The position numbers and the translations under genes were made by a program. A stretch of DNA of 29,077 bases from Klebsormidium nitens (lineage: Eukaryota; Streptophyta; Klebsormidiophyceae; Klebsormidiales; Klebsormidiaceae), in NCBI GenBank assembly GCA_000708835.1, contig DF237506.1:1-29077 (forward strand), written 5' to 3'. Below, piece after piece: positions 19,705-29,077 of this stretch. The first letter of the stretch is position 1; each line of letters starts with the position of its first letter. The notes under the pieces are model-generated. The model was not told where the DNA came from. It ran no database searches and saw only the letters and a list, made by a program, of their open reading frames with translations.

Positions 19705-21842
19705 TGCTGACCAGACCCGACACGGCGACTTCCGCCCTAGGCTGAGTTCTCTGCAAATGGCTGGATCTGGGCAGCTTAAATGCAGCACTGTCGCACATGT
19801 GGGACAGACGCAAAGGTGGCAAGCAACTAGACACGGTCGTCTTTACGTGCCACTGTCATCGATGATTGCACCATCAATGTTCACCCATCCGATCACGACG
19901 TTAGATAATATGGTTAGGTACAGTGGAACCGGCGAGCGTGCATGCCGTACGATGAATGTGATTACCAAGTTGTGACGGCTCGGATTGCTCGATTCTGTTG
20001 CTTTGCACTGTTGCTTCATACCGTACCGTACGACCAACCTTACACGTTAACTTACACTGCCATGCAGGTACTGGGCGCCAAGGATCCTCAGACGAAAGAA
20101 GTGTTATGGCTTCAAGCATGATATGATGAAGCCTTCAATATGTCCTTGCAATATGCAAAGACCACTGGTCACGGATCTCACAGATTCCAGGTCTTAGTAG
20201 TCAAAAGTACCCCCGTCATGAGTTCAAAGCATGAGTTATTTCCAGCATGAGTTGGGGAGTTTTCGCGGATATCTGATTTTCTGCGGAAATAGCCCCTGCT
20301 CCAGAGATCAGTCTGCACGGACTGCTCGTCTTCGGACCATTCTCGGCGCTTGAAGCGTCCTCAATGCAACTTTTTTTCAATGCTATGCTCGTATTGGAGG
20401 GCTTTCAAGTGTGGCCTTTGACTTTGTTAGTAAAGAATGGGCTAAGACTAACAACACTTTGAACATGGCATGCTGGCCGAGGCCACTAAACCGCCACGAT
20501 TTTGACTACTGGAGGTCAGGTCTCTGATAGACAGAGTATTGTTGCGCGTCGATCGTTGCAAGCTTTGTTCAGCGGCGTGCTGAAAAGATTCGACCCTCGA
20601 GATTAGAAGGTTGGGTCCACTATTGTGCACGCTTTTGAAAAGGTACGGCCGGACCATGGTCCCATGCAATTGCTCGCACACATATGTCCACCTCGTTTCA
20701 AACTTGACTTTCCGGCATATGTAGCCACTTATGAACCGATCGTGCTCTCTCAAGCCTTTCCTATTCATTTTCTTCGACCCGTCGACTACAAGTCTGGCGC
20801 GAGGCTCGAGTGCCCAGCGTTGGATTTGGGCCCCTCGTCGCTGTTCTTCAACCGCTTCTACAGTCGGTAGTGCTTCATAATCATGTTCAGAACGTTTACC
20901 TGCACCATACATGCCCCTTCGTGGCGCGTGGCTCCCTTCTCCAACGGATGAATCGGACTCTGAAAAACAGAAAGGCTGAACGGCGCTTTGACGTCCCAAG
21001 TGCAGCATCAACTCATCAACTCATAACTCGCTGCGTGACGAGTACTTCGCCGTTCGAGGCACATTGGTGCAGTTGCTTCGATGATTTTAGAGACAGAGAT
21101 CTTGTGGATTCAGGATCATGCCGAAGTTGAGTGGTCAAACCCATTTTCTCGGAACGGAAAGTCCTCAAAGACAGGAAAGACGGCGAAGGTCAAACCAATG
21201 TGCCCAGTGGGCAAAAGTTTTGAACGTTGGGGATCGGCGCAAGTTGCCGGTGCACTCAGCGGAGTTCATCAGGATCCGAGGCCTGCTTGCTACCAACCAT
21301 CGAGATGGAAGATCGTTTCTAGCTGCCCTGGAAGCGTGACAAACTTTGAAAGTGTCACGTTCTATTCTGCCAAGAGGGGATTTTGACGTTCAGAAATCCA
21401 TAAAACAGCACATTCATTGTTGGTTTTGACTTGAAATCGATTCGTTTAAGCGCGGCAAGGGGTACGCATAGCCACCGAGACGAGGCCAAAGCGCTGATGA
21501 CAGCTGGTAAGCATATCGAGCCCGAACGTCGTCCGAAGTCTTGGCTTGTGAAAAAGGACAATTCTGGACCTTCGGCCGATGGTCCATAAGGGGCTTTCTT
21601 CCCGGCTTCCCAATTTCGGCGGGCAACGAGCCAGTCCATGGGTCATTCAGGTTCGCGAGCAAGGCCAGTGTTCACACGGCGGATCTGCGGCGCGCCGCTT
21701 TGAGCCGTAAGATCAGAAACGTGGCATCATCGGACGGCGAACCATAGGTTTGCTGCAGCTGCCCACCAATTACTGCAGCACACATTAGACGCTTTCACAG
21801 ACAAGGAAGGACCTTTCCTGCAACGTCAGAGACGTAGAACCG
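19705..21842. other. Upstream region of the transporter and gene-poor DNA
   Basis: The first few hundred bases must contain the transporter promoter and 5' leader; no clear element was identified. A minus-strand frame of about 187 codons (20448-21011) is open but has no recognisable motif, membrane segment or splice partners, and is not called as a gene. The rest shows no coding signal. Confidence 0.4.
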
Positions 21843-21946
21843 GGGTTGAACCCTTAGGTCAGGGCCGCGCCCTGTGTCGGGTCGGTAGCTGTAGGTTCCG
21901 GGCTGTGCCCGATAGTCAGACGCTGTCTGCTCAGGGCAGAGCCCTG
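21843..21946. repeat. Hairpin cluster A: five short interrupted palindromes
   Basis: Five small perfect inverted repeats sit within about 100 bases: GGGTT-g-AACCC (21843-21853), CAGGGC-cgc-GCCCTG (21860-21874), CGGGC-tgt-GCCCG (21899-21911), CAGAC-gct-GTCTG (21917-21929) and CAGGGC-aga-GCCCTG (21932-21946). Stems are 5-6 bp, and four of the five have 3-base spacers. The CAGGGC/GCCCTG stem is shared with the second cluster at 22847. Confidence 0.8.
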
Positions 21947-22846
21947 CTCACCATACAAACACTTTTGCCCGCTTTTAAACTAGAGCGAACTCCAGACTTG
22001 CTTGATCTAGCCTCATTTGTATCTTCATGTTTCTTCTAGAAGAGCTGCATTCGTCGAGAACGGAAGAATTGCACTTTTGCTAGATGCTAGCGCAAGAATT
22101 GCGTTTCTCTGCGATTTAGCAGAAACATTTCAAGGATGTGCGCTTCATGAAAAGCAGGCCTAGCAGCAATCAGTGTAGCGGCCTTTGCAATCGGCTTGCT
22201 CGCTTCCCATGGTTCGCAGACATGTGTCGCAGTAGACTTACTTCCAAATATACGTGGTTTTGTTCAAAGCTAGACGAATATACACGATGCAAGACGTCAG
22301 GTAATGACTGTTCTGATTCCGTGATGCACGAGTATGCAACAGCGATCTGCCCTGACATTTGTTGGAAAAGGGCAGCTGCAAAGCACCGGCGGGCTGCATT
22401 GGGCTTGTTATGTACTGGGCGCTGCTCATGAGGAGACCCCCTTTGTGCAGAAGGTGACCCAGAAAATGAGCACCTTCTGATCCGGCGTATTTTCTGCGGT
22501 TTGCTGGAGATGCATAAGTTCCTAAAGTCAAGCCCTGAAGATGTTGAGTCCTACTAGTAGTACTCGCGGGGTGCAGTTCACGATTCATGATGTATGCCGT
22601 CGATGAAGCATGCCATCTGTCATATCCGGTGGCTCGTCAGTTCAAGCACTCGCACGGACTGCCAAGTTCATTGGACGTCCGAGCAGTGCATGACTTTTCA
22701 GAAGAAGGCGCTTGCATAAGCCTGTAACAAGTCATGTTAAGGGATACGCTTGAACGATGTAGGGCATGCTCATGAAGTGAGGCGGGTGTATGAGGTATGC
22801 GGGTGAGGGAGGGGTCGAGTGGTAGTGATGTGTGAAAGGTTGTGGA
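21947..22846. other. DNA between the two hairpin clusters
   Basis: About 900 bases with no recognised gene. Open frames on both strands (for example 22138-22431 plus and 22238-22588 minus) overlap each other and lack motifs. Composition is nearer 47-50% G+C than the gene exons. It may be the body of an insertion flanked by the hairpin clusters, but no terminal repeats beyond the hairpins were seen. Confidence 0.35.
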
Positions 22847-22976
22847 CAGGGCTCTGCCCTGGTGAAGGAGGCACTCCTTAAACAGGGCTTTGCCCTGGCG
22901 GCCGGGGCTTCCCCCCTTATATATCTACAGGGCTCAGCCCTGACTTAGGGACACGTCCCTCATACGCCTCGGGCGT
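22847..22976. repeat. Hairpin cluster B: seven short interrupted palindromes
   Basis: Seven inverted repeats in 130 bases: CAGGGC-tct-GCCCTG (22847-22861), AAGGAG-gca-CTCCTT (22865-22879), CAGGGC-ttt-GCCCTG (22883-22897), GGGG-ctt-CCCC (22904-22914), CAGGGC-tca-GCCCTG (22928-22942), AGGGAC-ac-GTCCCT (22947-22960) and ACGCC-tcg-GGCGT (22964-22976). The stems vary in sequence while the stem length and 2-3 base loop are kept, as in families of small dispersed palindromes known from some green-algal organelle genomes. Confidence 0.85.
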
Positions 22977-24330
22977 TGGCCTGATCCAGGGAAGCAACGT
23001 CTGCAATTATATCCTCAGAGATTGAGTCACTCCTGTGGGTCAGGTTGTTCCGGGAGAATCTTGCCGTTCCAATGATGCCACGTGACATAATCAACGGCTC
23101 AGAACAAGCGCACCGGAACCCGAGGACCCGCGACCTCGCACCGCCCCGTTGCAAGCGAACTTCGCGACAACGGCAAGCCGTCTATATATGCTGGGAAGGA
23201 GAAGAAGATGCGCTTGTCAATCAACTCAAGGCCAGGGAGTTCTGTCAAAATAGAACTCTGGAGTCAGTTTGAGCAGCGTCTAATGCAAACTTGAACCCGC
23301 GTTCATGTGCAGCGGATACGTCATGCAGGCAGGGCCTGGATGCCACCGGCATGAAGCTTATGCTTGAACTGAGTAAGGTAAGGTCGATGATTTTGCCTTG
23401 TTCAAAGATATTTCTGGGGTTGGCTGAACTTCAACGGACGGTTCAACGGTTGAAACGCAGATTGCGGCCTTCGAGAGATTGATGCACTTGACGGCAGCTA
23501 CACACGTTGACGAGGCACTGTGTGTGGCGCAACACCGCGGAGCACTGGTGCTGAAGCCTGCACTCTTGCAGCTCGACAGAAAGATGCTTCATATTAATGC
23601 TTACGGACGAAGACATGAGGAATGGCCGGAGAAGGGTGTTTCCAAAAGGCGCTGGAACTGCTCCGAATCATGATGCGGTAGCAGCCCAAGGGTTCCACGT
23701 CTGCGAGCCTGCCTGGACAGGAGCTGCGACACGATCACGGAGAACTTTTGGACAAGGCCCACGGCTTGAGCTTGGCCGGTATCAAGCTCCTCTGAAGCGG
23801 GCTCCGTGAGGCGCTACCCAACTTCAACGGCCTATCTCGACATCAGGTTGCTGTCGAAGTTCCAAAGAATTTGAGGTCTATTCTTGCTTCGAAGTCTGCA
23901 GAAGGACCCCAATGTCGCTCTACATTCAATTCCAGCTTTTCCGACTTTGGATTGCATGGCTTTGGGTCAAAATTCGATCGATCTGTCGTTATCGTTGCAC
24001 GTCTCGGCAGATAGGAAGAAGCGACTAAACTCGTTAGTACATACATCAGAGAAACCGTCAAGGAAAAGATCTGCAAAAAGAAGACAAACCAACAACGGAT
24101 TTCAGGAGCATGGAAAAGCTACAGCCTGATCCATTTACCCCAGCTTCGGTGCTCGACCGCGTCTTGTTACGAAGGAGGTTATTACCATAGCAACACGATA
24201 GATGACGCCACACACATTCTGAACCGGCCTACTCCGTTTGCAGCGAGTCTCTGCCGGAACGGTTGCCTTACGTTGTTAATGCACTTGGCCAGTCGAGATC
24301 GGCCAGGACATTAGCTTTGCACCCGGCCAC
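22977..24330. other. Gene-poor DNA with weak coding relics
   Basis: No intact gene. A possible two-exon relic lies on the plus strand at 23333-23640 (listed separately). Protein-like fragments such as DKAHGLSLAGIKLL near 23755-23795 continue after it in other frames. From 23825 to 24330 nothing with clear coding signal was found. Confidence 0.35.
23333..23640 (+). pseudogene. Possible BTB/BACK-like coding relic
   Basis: Two phase-0 segments, 23333-23377 and 23461 to about 23635, are separated by 83 bases with GTAAGG and AACGCAG ends. They read GLDATGMKLMLELSK and then IAAFERLMHLTAATHVDEAL, VAQHRGALVLKPALLQLDRK. The alternation of Leu, Ala and HVDEAL/VAQHRGA resembles the helical C-terminal part of BTB/BACK-type proteins, where residues around such helices pack against a substrate-adaptor scaffold, but no signature motif proves it. 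Further protein-like pieces downstream are out of frame, hence a relic. This is an inference from composition; chance is a real alternative. Confidence 0.2.
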
Positions 24331-24451
24331 CTTTTCCGGCAAGCAGGGGCCACCCCACAGCACTCTGCCGAAGGGACTGCATAGACACATGCGTGCACAG
24401 GTCCACCGCTGAGTGAGGGTCAAAAGGTACACGGTCGGCTTCGAAGTCCAT
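24331..24451 (-). other. Candidate isolated first exon
   Basis: An ATG in the context GCCGCCATGG at 24451 (minus) opens 40 codons beginning MDFEADRVPFDPHSAVDL and reaches GGAAAAG followed by GTGGCC, a weak donor. The residue mix is protein-like, but no downstream exon or family was identified. Confidence 0.15.
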
Positions 24452-25324
24452 GGCGGCTCCTCCTTCACGCTTTTGGTAGTGCGCAGCTTGCGGCTCATCG
24501 TACCTTCAGGGCCAGTAGGTCGGGCCACGTCTACTGCAGCAGACGGCCTGTTTGCCATTAGCGCACCCATGATCCCAAGAGGCGCACCGCGGCCGCGCTT
24601 GAGATGGCGTGGCCGCCAGCCCCTCTGCACGCGGGAGCGGCTACGATCTGGCAGGGCGGCGGGCGCGGGCGCCTTGCGCTCGACGTCGTTTCAGGCTGGT
24701 AATTCGAAAGGTCTCACACCAGATTAATTTGTCTATTTGCCTGGCCATGTCGTCACCGACATAAGCAGGTGCAGAGTAGCATCTGTTCACGGGGATCCTG
24801 CCTCCCCCTGGCGGCATGCCCGATGGCGCATGCGAACCCGGCGCCGCCCAGAGGATACTTCAACGGGTAGTGCTTCGCGGAGTTCCTTTCGAGGCAGGCA
24901 GCCGGCATGCGTGATGGGGCCGTTGCGACTTGGACACCTCGATCAGCGCATTGAAAACGACGCGCCTCTTTCGAAGGACGCCCCCATCCGGACAGCCACT
25001 TATGGGGGGGCTGTTGAACCGGCGTCCTCGATGGCGTCACCCTGGGAGGGGCCACTCGGGACCTTCAACTTTGATATTCAAAGCGGCACCAAGCGGAGCT
25101 TTCCTGGTCTTGTTCATTCATAGATCTCACGAGCTCTTCCTTCGGACTTGTTATCCGCTACTTCTGATTGCTTTCCTGCTTCAAGCAGAGTATTATATGC
25201 AAGAGAAATCCATTCTGACTATTAGGGTAGATGGGCTAGCACTGCCTTGCTTGTCTACTTACGTGCTGAAGGCAACTTGGCATACTTCTAGATCTGCCCA
25301 CCTTCTGATACTGGAATAGTGGGC
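24452..25324. other. Spacer without recognisable gene
   Basis: Overlapping open frames on both strands (24413-24727 plus, 24737-25123 plus, 24753-25055 minus) lack conserved motifs and conflict with each other. G+C is higher at 24560-25050 than in the flanks. No repeats were seen. Confidence 0.35.
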
Positions 25325-25594
25325 TCACCGGGCCTGTTCCTTACAGAACCCTTTTGGAACAAGACATTCTAAAGGCTTGCAACGATCCGTCCAATCACCG
25401 CCAGGTACTGCAGAGGCGCTAAGCGGCCAGTGAACTTCGGGAACTGGGAGCAATGCGGGCAAGCAGGCAAGCTCTCGAAGGAGTTCAGCTTTTGCAGGTG
25501 CATTGGGCCTTGATGCCGGCTCTCCGAAGGATCTGAGCGGCAGAAGCTTGGCAACTTGACTCCTTAGAAGCCCCTCCAGGGAAGAGCACTTCAT
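25325..25594 (-). CDS. Hypothetical small protein
   Basis: A 89-residue frame starts at an ATG (MKCSSLEGLLRSQVAKLLPL) directly preceded by TTTGCGCAG, so it may equally be the last exon of a longer minus-strand gene. It contains Leu/Ala-rich helical stretches, such as KAELLRELACLPALLPVPEV, and no membrane span. No family is recognised. It lies head to head with the kelch gene at 25762, about 170 bases away, so a shared promoter is possible if it is real. Confidence 0.25.
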   Translation of the reverse strand: MKCSSLEGLLRSQVAKLLPLRSFGEPASRPNAPAKAELLRELACLPALLPVPEVHWPLSASAVPGGDWTDRCKPLECLVPKGFCKEQAR

Positions 25595-25761
25595 CTGCGC
25601 AAACTTCCAGAAAGCGCACCAGGACGAAGGGAAGGGGGCAAATTCTTTTGCAGATTCTTGCTCATTACTCCCACGTTTAGAGACGATTTTGCCACATCCA
25701 GAGCTGCTTTGCCTTCCATCCGGATTTTGCGAGCCCTAGATGCCCCCCGCCGCGCCTGCGC

Positions 25762-28700
25762 ATGGCCCCGGGTGGCGCGGGCGGAGTGGGCGTGCGCGGC
25801 AGCTGGGCGGTGGCGGACGTGGCGGGCCTGCCCGCGCCGGGGCGGTGGGGGCACACCGCGCTGGCCGTGGACGGGCAGATGCTGCTGCTCGGGGGATGCT
25901 TCGGAGGACAGCACCTCACCAATCTCGTCGCATACAACCGGTGAGCGGCCGCAACCACCGCACCATGTGCGTCGTTAAATTTTCTTTATCTCCTCCGAAG
26001 TGATTTTGAAGACGCTTAACCAAAAACAACTGTGCATCCCTAAGATCGTATACCGTTCGTGGAAGAGGACTCGTCGGACTCGTCGTGCGCTTGTGCAGCG
26101 GGGGCAATTACGGCGCAGGCGTCTCTATTTACGCTGGACATGTCCAGCGATGTTTTGTTCAAATTCGCTTGCATCTCAACGAATACAGGTAATGCTGACG
26201 CCATGCTTGCCCCTGTGCAGCGCCACTCGCAGCTGGTCGCAGGTCCGCACAACGGGGGTGCAGCAGGGGCCGCGTGACAGGTCAGCCGCCCGCCGTCCTG
26301 TACTCACGTTTCACGAGCAGAGCCGCGCTGTTGGCGGCATCTCTCATACAGCGGCCTTCCCTCAACATTGTTTCGTGCGTCTAATGGGTTCTTGTCTTCT
26401 CAACTTCCCGTCCTATTCATCTCCCCGTCGTGCATCTCTCGCATTCACGACGCGCGAATATGACAGCGACAGATGCTGCCTGCAAGGACCTCAACTGGCA
26501 GCATTACCGGCACCGAAAAACGCCGCCGCTGCTTATCTCACGGAGATCGAAGTGTGGTCCTTATGCCTGCCTCTTCTACCCGGCCGTGCAACGTCCTGTC
26601 CCTTATTTTCAACCCCTTCATCTGCTGCCTGTGGTGCGCGCGCAGCCACGGCGCGTGCTTGGTGGGGCGGCGCGTGGTGGTGGTGGGTGGCACGGACGGG
26701 CGCGCCAAGCTGGCGGGGGTGGACGTGCTGGGACTGGACACCGCAGAGTGGACGCAGCCGACCTGCTCCGGCACGCCGCCGCAGCCACGGTAAGGGGCCA
26801 CAGCAAGACGGGGACGTTGGCGTTTGTTGAATCTATGTAGAGACTCTGACGGAAGCCTGGCAACAAGCGAGGCGTCTCCTTCGGTTTGAGGTCCAATTCA
26901 CTTGACAAAAAGAACTCCCTTGTATGCATTGTGCTGTGGTTCAAGATTCGATCGCCTGAGACGGACACAGATTCCGCGATTTGAGGCTTAAATTTTGATC
27001 AAGAGACTGGCGCGCTCTTTCTGAGCAGTACGTCGAAAGGGTAGTCTTCATGAATAGATGAATCTTCTAAAAGCTTAGTCTCTTGAATCGACCTGGCGAC
27101 GAGTGGATTCTTAAGAGACAACTTCTATGCTTCTTGAACTCGTCTGTGCAATTTTCACGTCTCTCGTGCGCTTGTCGAGTGAACGTCGTTAAAAGCTGAC
27201 AGTATCCAAACGGCTACGCGGGCCCTCCCCGGCGGCTTCTCGACTCTCTTAAAATTGCTGAACGGCCTCATTATGGCCTGTGCGTTTAGGATGCCTTAAC
27301 GATCAGCAGGCTTTGCGCGCTTGAGGTTTGCACATTTCCCGCACGTTTCCCCTTCTGCCCCTCCGCCAGAGAGAGCCACGTGGCGTGCGCGACCGCGGAG
27401 GGCCACATCGTGGTGGCCTTCGGGAGCGGCGACGGCGCGGCCGCGTACCTGGCGGACGGCGTGTTCGTGCTGGACTGCGCCACGTGGACGTGGCACGCGC
27501 CGCCGCTGACGGGCGACATGCCGCCCGCGCGCGACTCGGCGGCGGCGTGCATGCTGGGGCGGCACATGCTGCTCTTCGGAGGCGACCAGGGCGCCAAGTA
27601 CCTTAGCGACACGTGGCTGCTCGACACGCAAGCCTTTACCTGGGAGCAGGTGACGCGCACCCGGCCGCACGCCGCACTACCCACAAGCAGCGGTTGATTG
27701 CTCGTCTGCCTGCTAGCTTTTCAACGCTGGTCCCACTTTCTATGTGACGTCTATGTTATGGAGGAAACGAAATAACCTTTCTTGCTGGCAGTACCGAGAC
27801 TTCAAGCGATTCGAGATTGTAGTCTTACCTGCAGCTCAACAACGCTTCCAATTTCTCCAAACGTCCATCCCAGTAACAGAGGCTCTTCCTTCTTCCCCGT
27901 GTGTGCAGGTGGAGGTGCCTGGCGCGTGCCCCTCCCCGCGAGCAGGCCAGACGGCAGTGGCTGTCAGCCCAGACCTGGTGGGCAGCCCTGCTCGGTGCCT
28001 TTGATTTGCTCGACGAAGAAATTCGGTTCAGCAGGAAGGGAGCCTAGTAGATCGCAGCATCTGAAATGGTTTTAAAGTGCCACGGTTGTTCGTACGTTTC
28101 CTTGGTGAACGGCATAAGCGCCGTTTCGGGTCCTTCGAGTACCCTTGGAAACTTGATTCAACCGTTCTCGTCATTTCAAAAGCCTGCATGTTGAATATAC
28201 TGAAAGATCAAAGCAGATCCCACAAAGTCCCCATTACTCCAGTCAAGTTTGACACCATGTGAATGTTGATACGGCACCTAGCTGCCGCGGCGGCAATCTC
28301 TCCTTTGGATCCTCGCAGGCACTATTCTTCGGGGGCGTCGGAGACGGCCCCGAGGCGGGCGAGACGGTGTACCACGCCGACGTGTGGGCCTTCAGCCTGC
28401 CCACGCGCACCTGGCACCCCCTTCACACGAGCGGCCAGCCCCCGGCGGGCCGCTTCTCGCACGCGGCGTGCCTGCTGGATGGCGACATGTACGTGCACGG
28501 AGGTGAGCGCCAAAGGGAGCACGGCTCTCTCGAAGCACGACTCTCCCCAAGTCTCTAAAGAAGCTTTCCAGCAATACTAACGGTTAAAATTCAGGAAAAT
28601 TTGTCCCTTCAAGCTATTACCTGAGAGCCCTGCGGTTGAAGCCTTCGAAGTACAAGATTTGTGTGTCCGCTGACTTGTGTCGCTCTTCTGCGCACCATTT

Positions 28701-29077
28701 CAATTTGGTCGCTCCTTCCCCTCTCCCCAGGGTGTGCCAAGGACGAGCTGCCCCTGGACGAGATGGCCATGCTGCGCCTCTCGCCCGCCGACGAGCCGCC
28801 CGCGCCCCCGGACGGGGCCCAGCTGGACAGCGGCGCGGCCGCGGCCGCCGGGGAACGGTCGTCCCCCGGCTTGCTGCGCATCCCGTCCCCAATGGCCGCG
28901 ACGCCCCCGTCCTCCCCGGGCCTACTACTCAGCAGCATTCCGCCGCACCCCTCGGAGCTGCTGCCCGGCCCCGACGGGCCACCCCTCGCGGCCGCGCCGC
29001 CCGCCAGCTACGCCAGCGAGCCGGAGCGGGCGGCCGCCGCATTGTCCCACCCGCCGCCCCCTGTCGCGGGCGGGTTT
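25762..29077 (+). CDS. Kelch-repeat beta-propeller protein (3' end outside window)
   Basis: Seven exons join in frame: 25762-25940, 26221-26280, 26646-26789, 27370-27649, 27909-27977, 28319-28502 and 28731 to the edge (421 residues so far). Six kelch blades are visible. Their start motifs are GRWGHTALAVDGQMLLLGG, SHGACLVGRRVVVVGG, SHVACATAEGHIVVAFGSG (degenerate double glycine), ARDSAAACMLGRHMLLFGG, RAGQTAVAVSPDLALFFGG and GRFSHAACLLDGDMYVHGG. Each is followed by the usual W at the blade's last strand, as in TRSWSQV, AEWTQPT, ATWTWHA, FTWEQ and RTWHPL. A six-blade propeller is a protein-binding platform. After GCAKDELPLDEMAMLRL the last exon becomes a Pro/Ala/Ser-rich low-complexity tail that continues past the window, so any C-terminal domain is unseen. 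ATG 25762 precedes the first blade by about 28 residues. Which kelch subfamily it belongs to cannot be told. Confidence 0.9.

Noticed and set aside
19019-19975. 318-codon plus-strand open frame
   Set aside because: It is antisense to the GC-rich transporter exon, whose minus-strand frame has unmistakable family motifs; long antisense frames are expected at this composition.
20448-21011. 187-codon minus-strand frame considered as a gene
   Set aside because: It has no recognised motif and no splice partners; mentioned only in the spacer description.

Overview
The window is nuclear DNA of a plastid-bearing eukaryote, most likely a GC-rich green alga (a chlorophyte, possibly trebouxiophyte-like; the class is inference). 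The reasons are: genes broken into many short exons by GT-AG introns of about 100-900 bases with TGCAG-type acceptors; exons much richer in G+C than the spacers; a chloroplast-targeted dicarboxylate translocator; and a degraded plant-type Ty1/copia retroelement. I rebuilt exons by joining conserved protein segments and requiring splice sites with matching phases. No transcript data were available. Layout: (1) 1-4164 is a gene-poor, more AT-rich arm. It holds the 3' end of a Sel1-repeat gene (+), a decayed copia pol fragment with a probable LTR (-), and a four-exon gene (-) ending in a T5orf172/GIY-YIG-like domain with a reading-frame break. (2) 4165-5588 has no recognisable gene. (3) 5589-11135 (-) is an inward-rectifier potassium channel (Kir) whose first ten exons join in frame, followed by a less certain C-terminal extension. 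(4) 11823-15600 (+) is a reticulon-like ER membrane protein, divergently arranged with the channel across about 0.7 kb. (5) 17008-19704 (-) is a three-exon plastid 2-oxoglutarate/malate (DiT/OMT) transporter. (6) 19705-25761 is about 6 kb of gene-poor DNA with two clusters of small hairpins (5-6 bp stems, mostly 3-nt loops), weak coding relics and one small hypothetical frame. (7) 25762 to the right edge (+) is a six-blade kelch-repeat protein, cut by the window end. The genes do not form a pathway; this looks like an ordinary eukaryotic neighbourhood. The observations most worth following are the Kir channel (GFG filter, Asn at the rectification position, long C-terminal tail), the hairpin clusters of organelle-like style, the acidic-plus-T5orf172 gene with a frame break, and the Sel1 gene whose frame continues into membrane segments beyond a single TGA. 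I found no rRNA, CRISPR array or bacterial-type operon.
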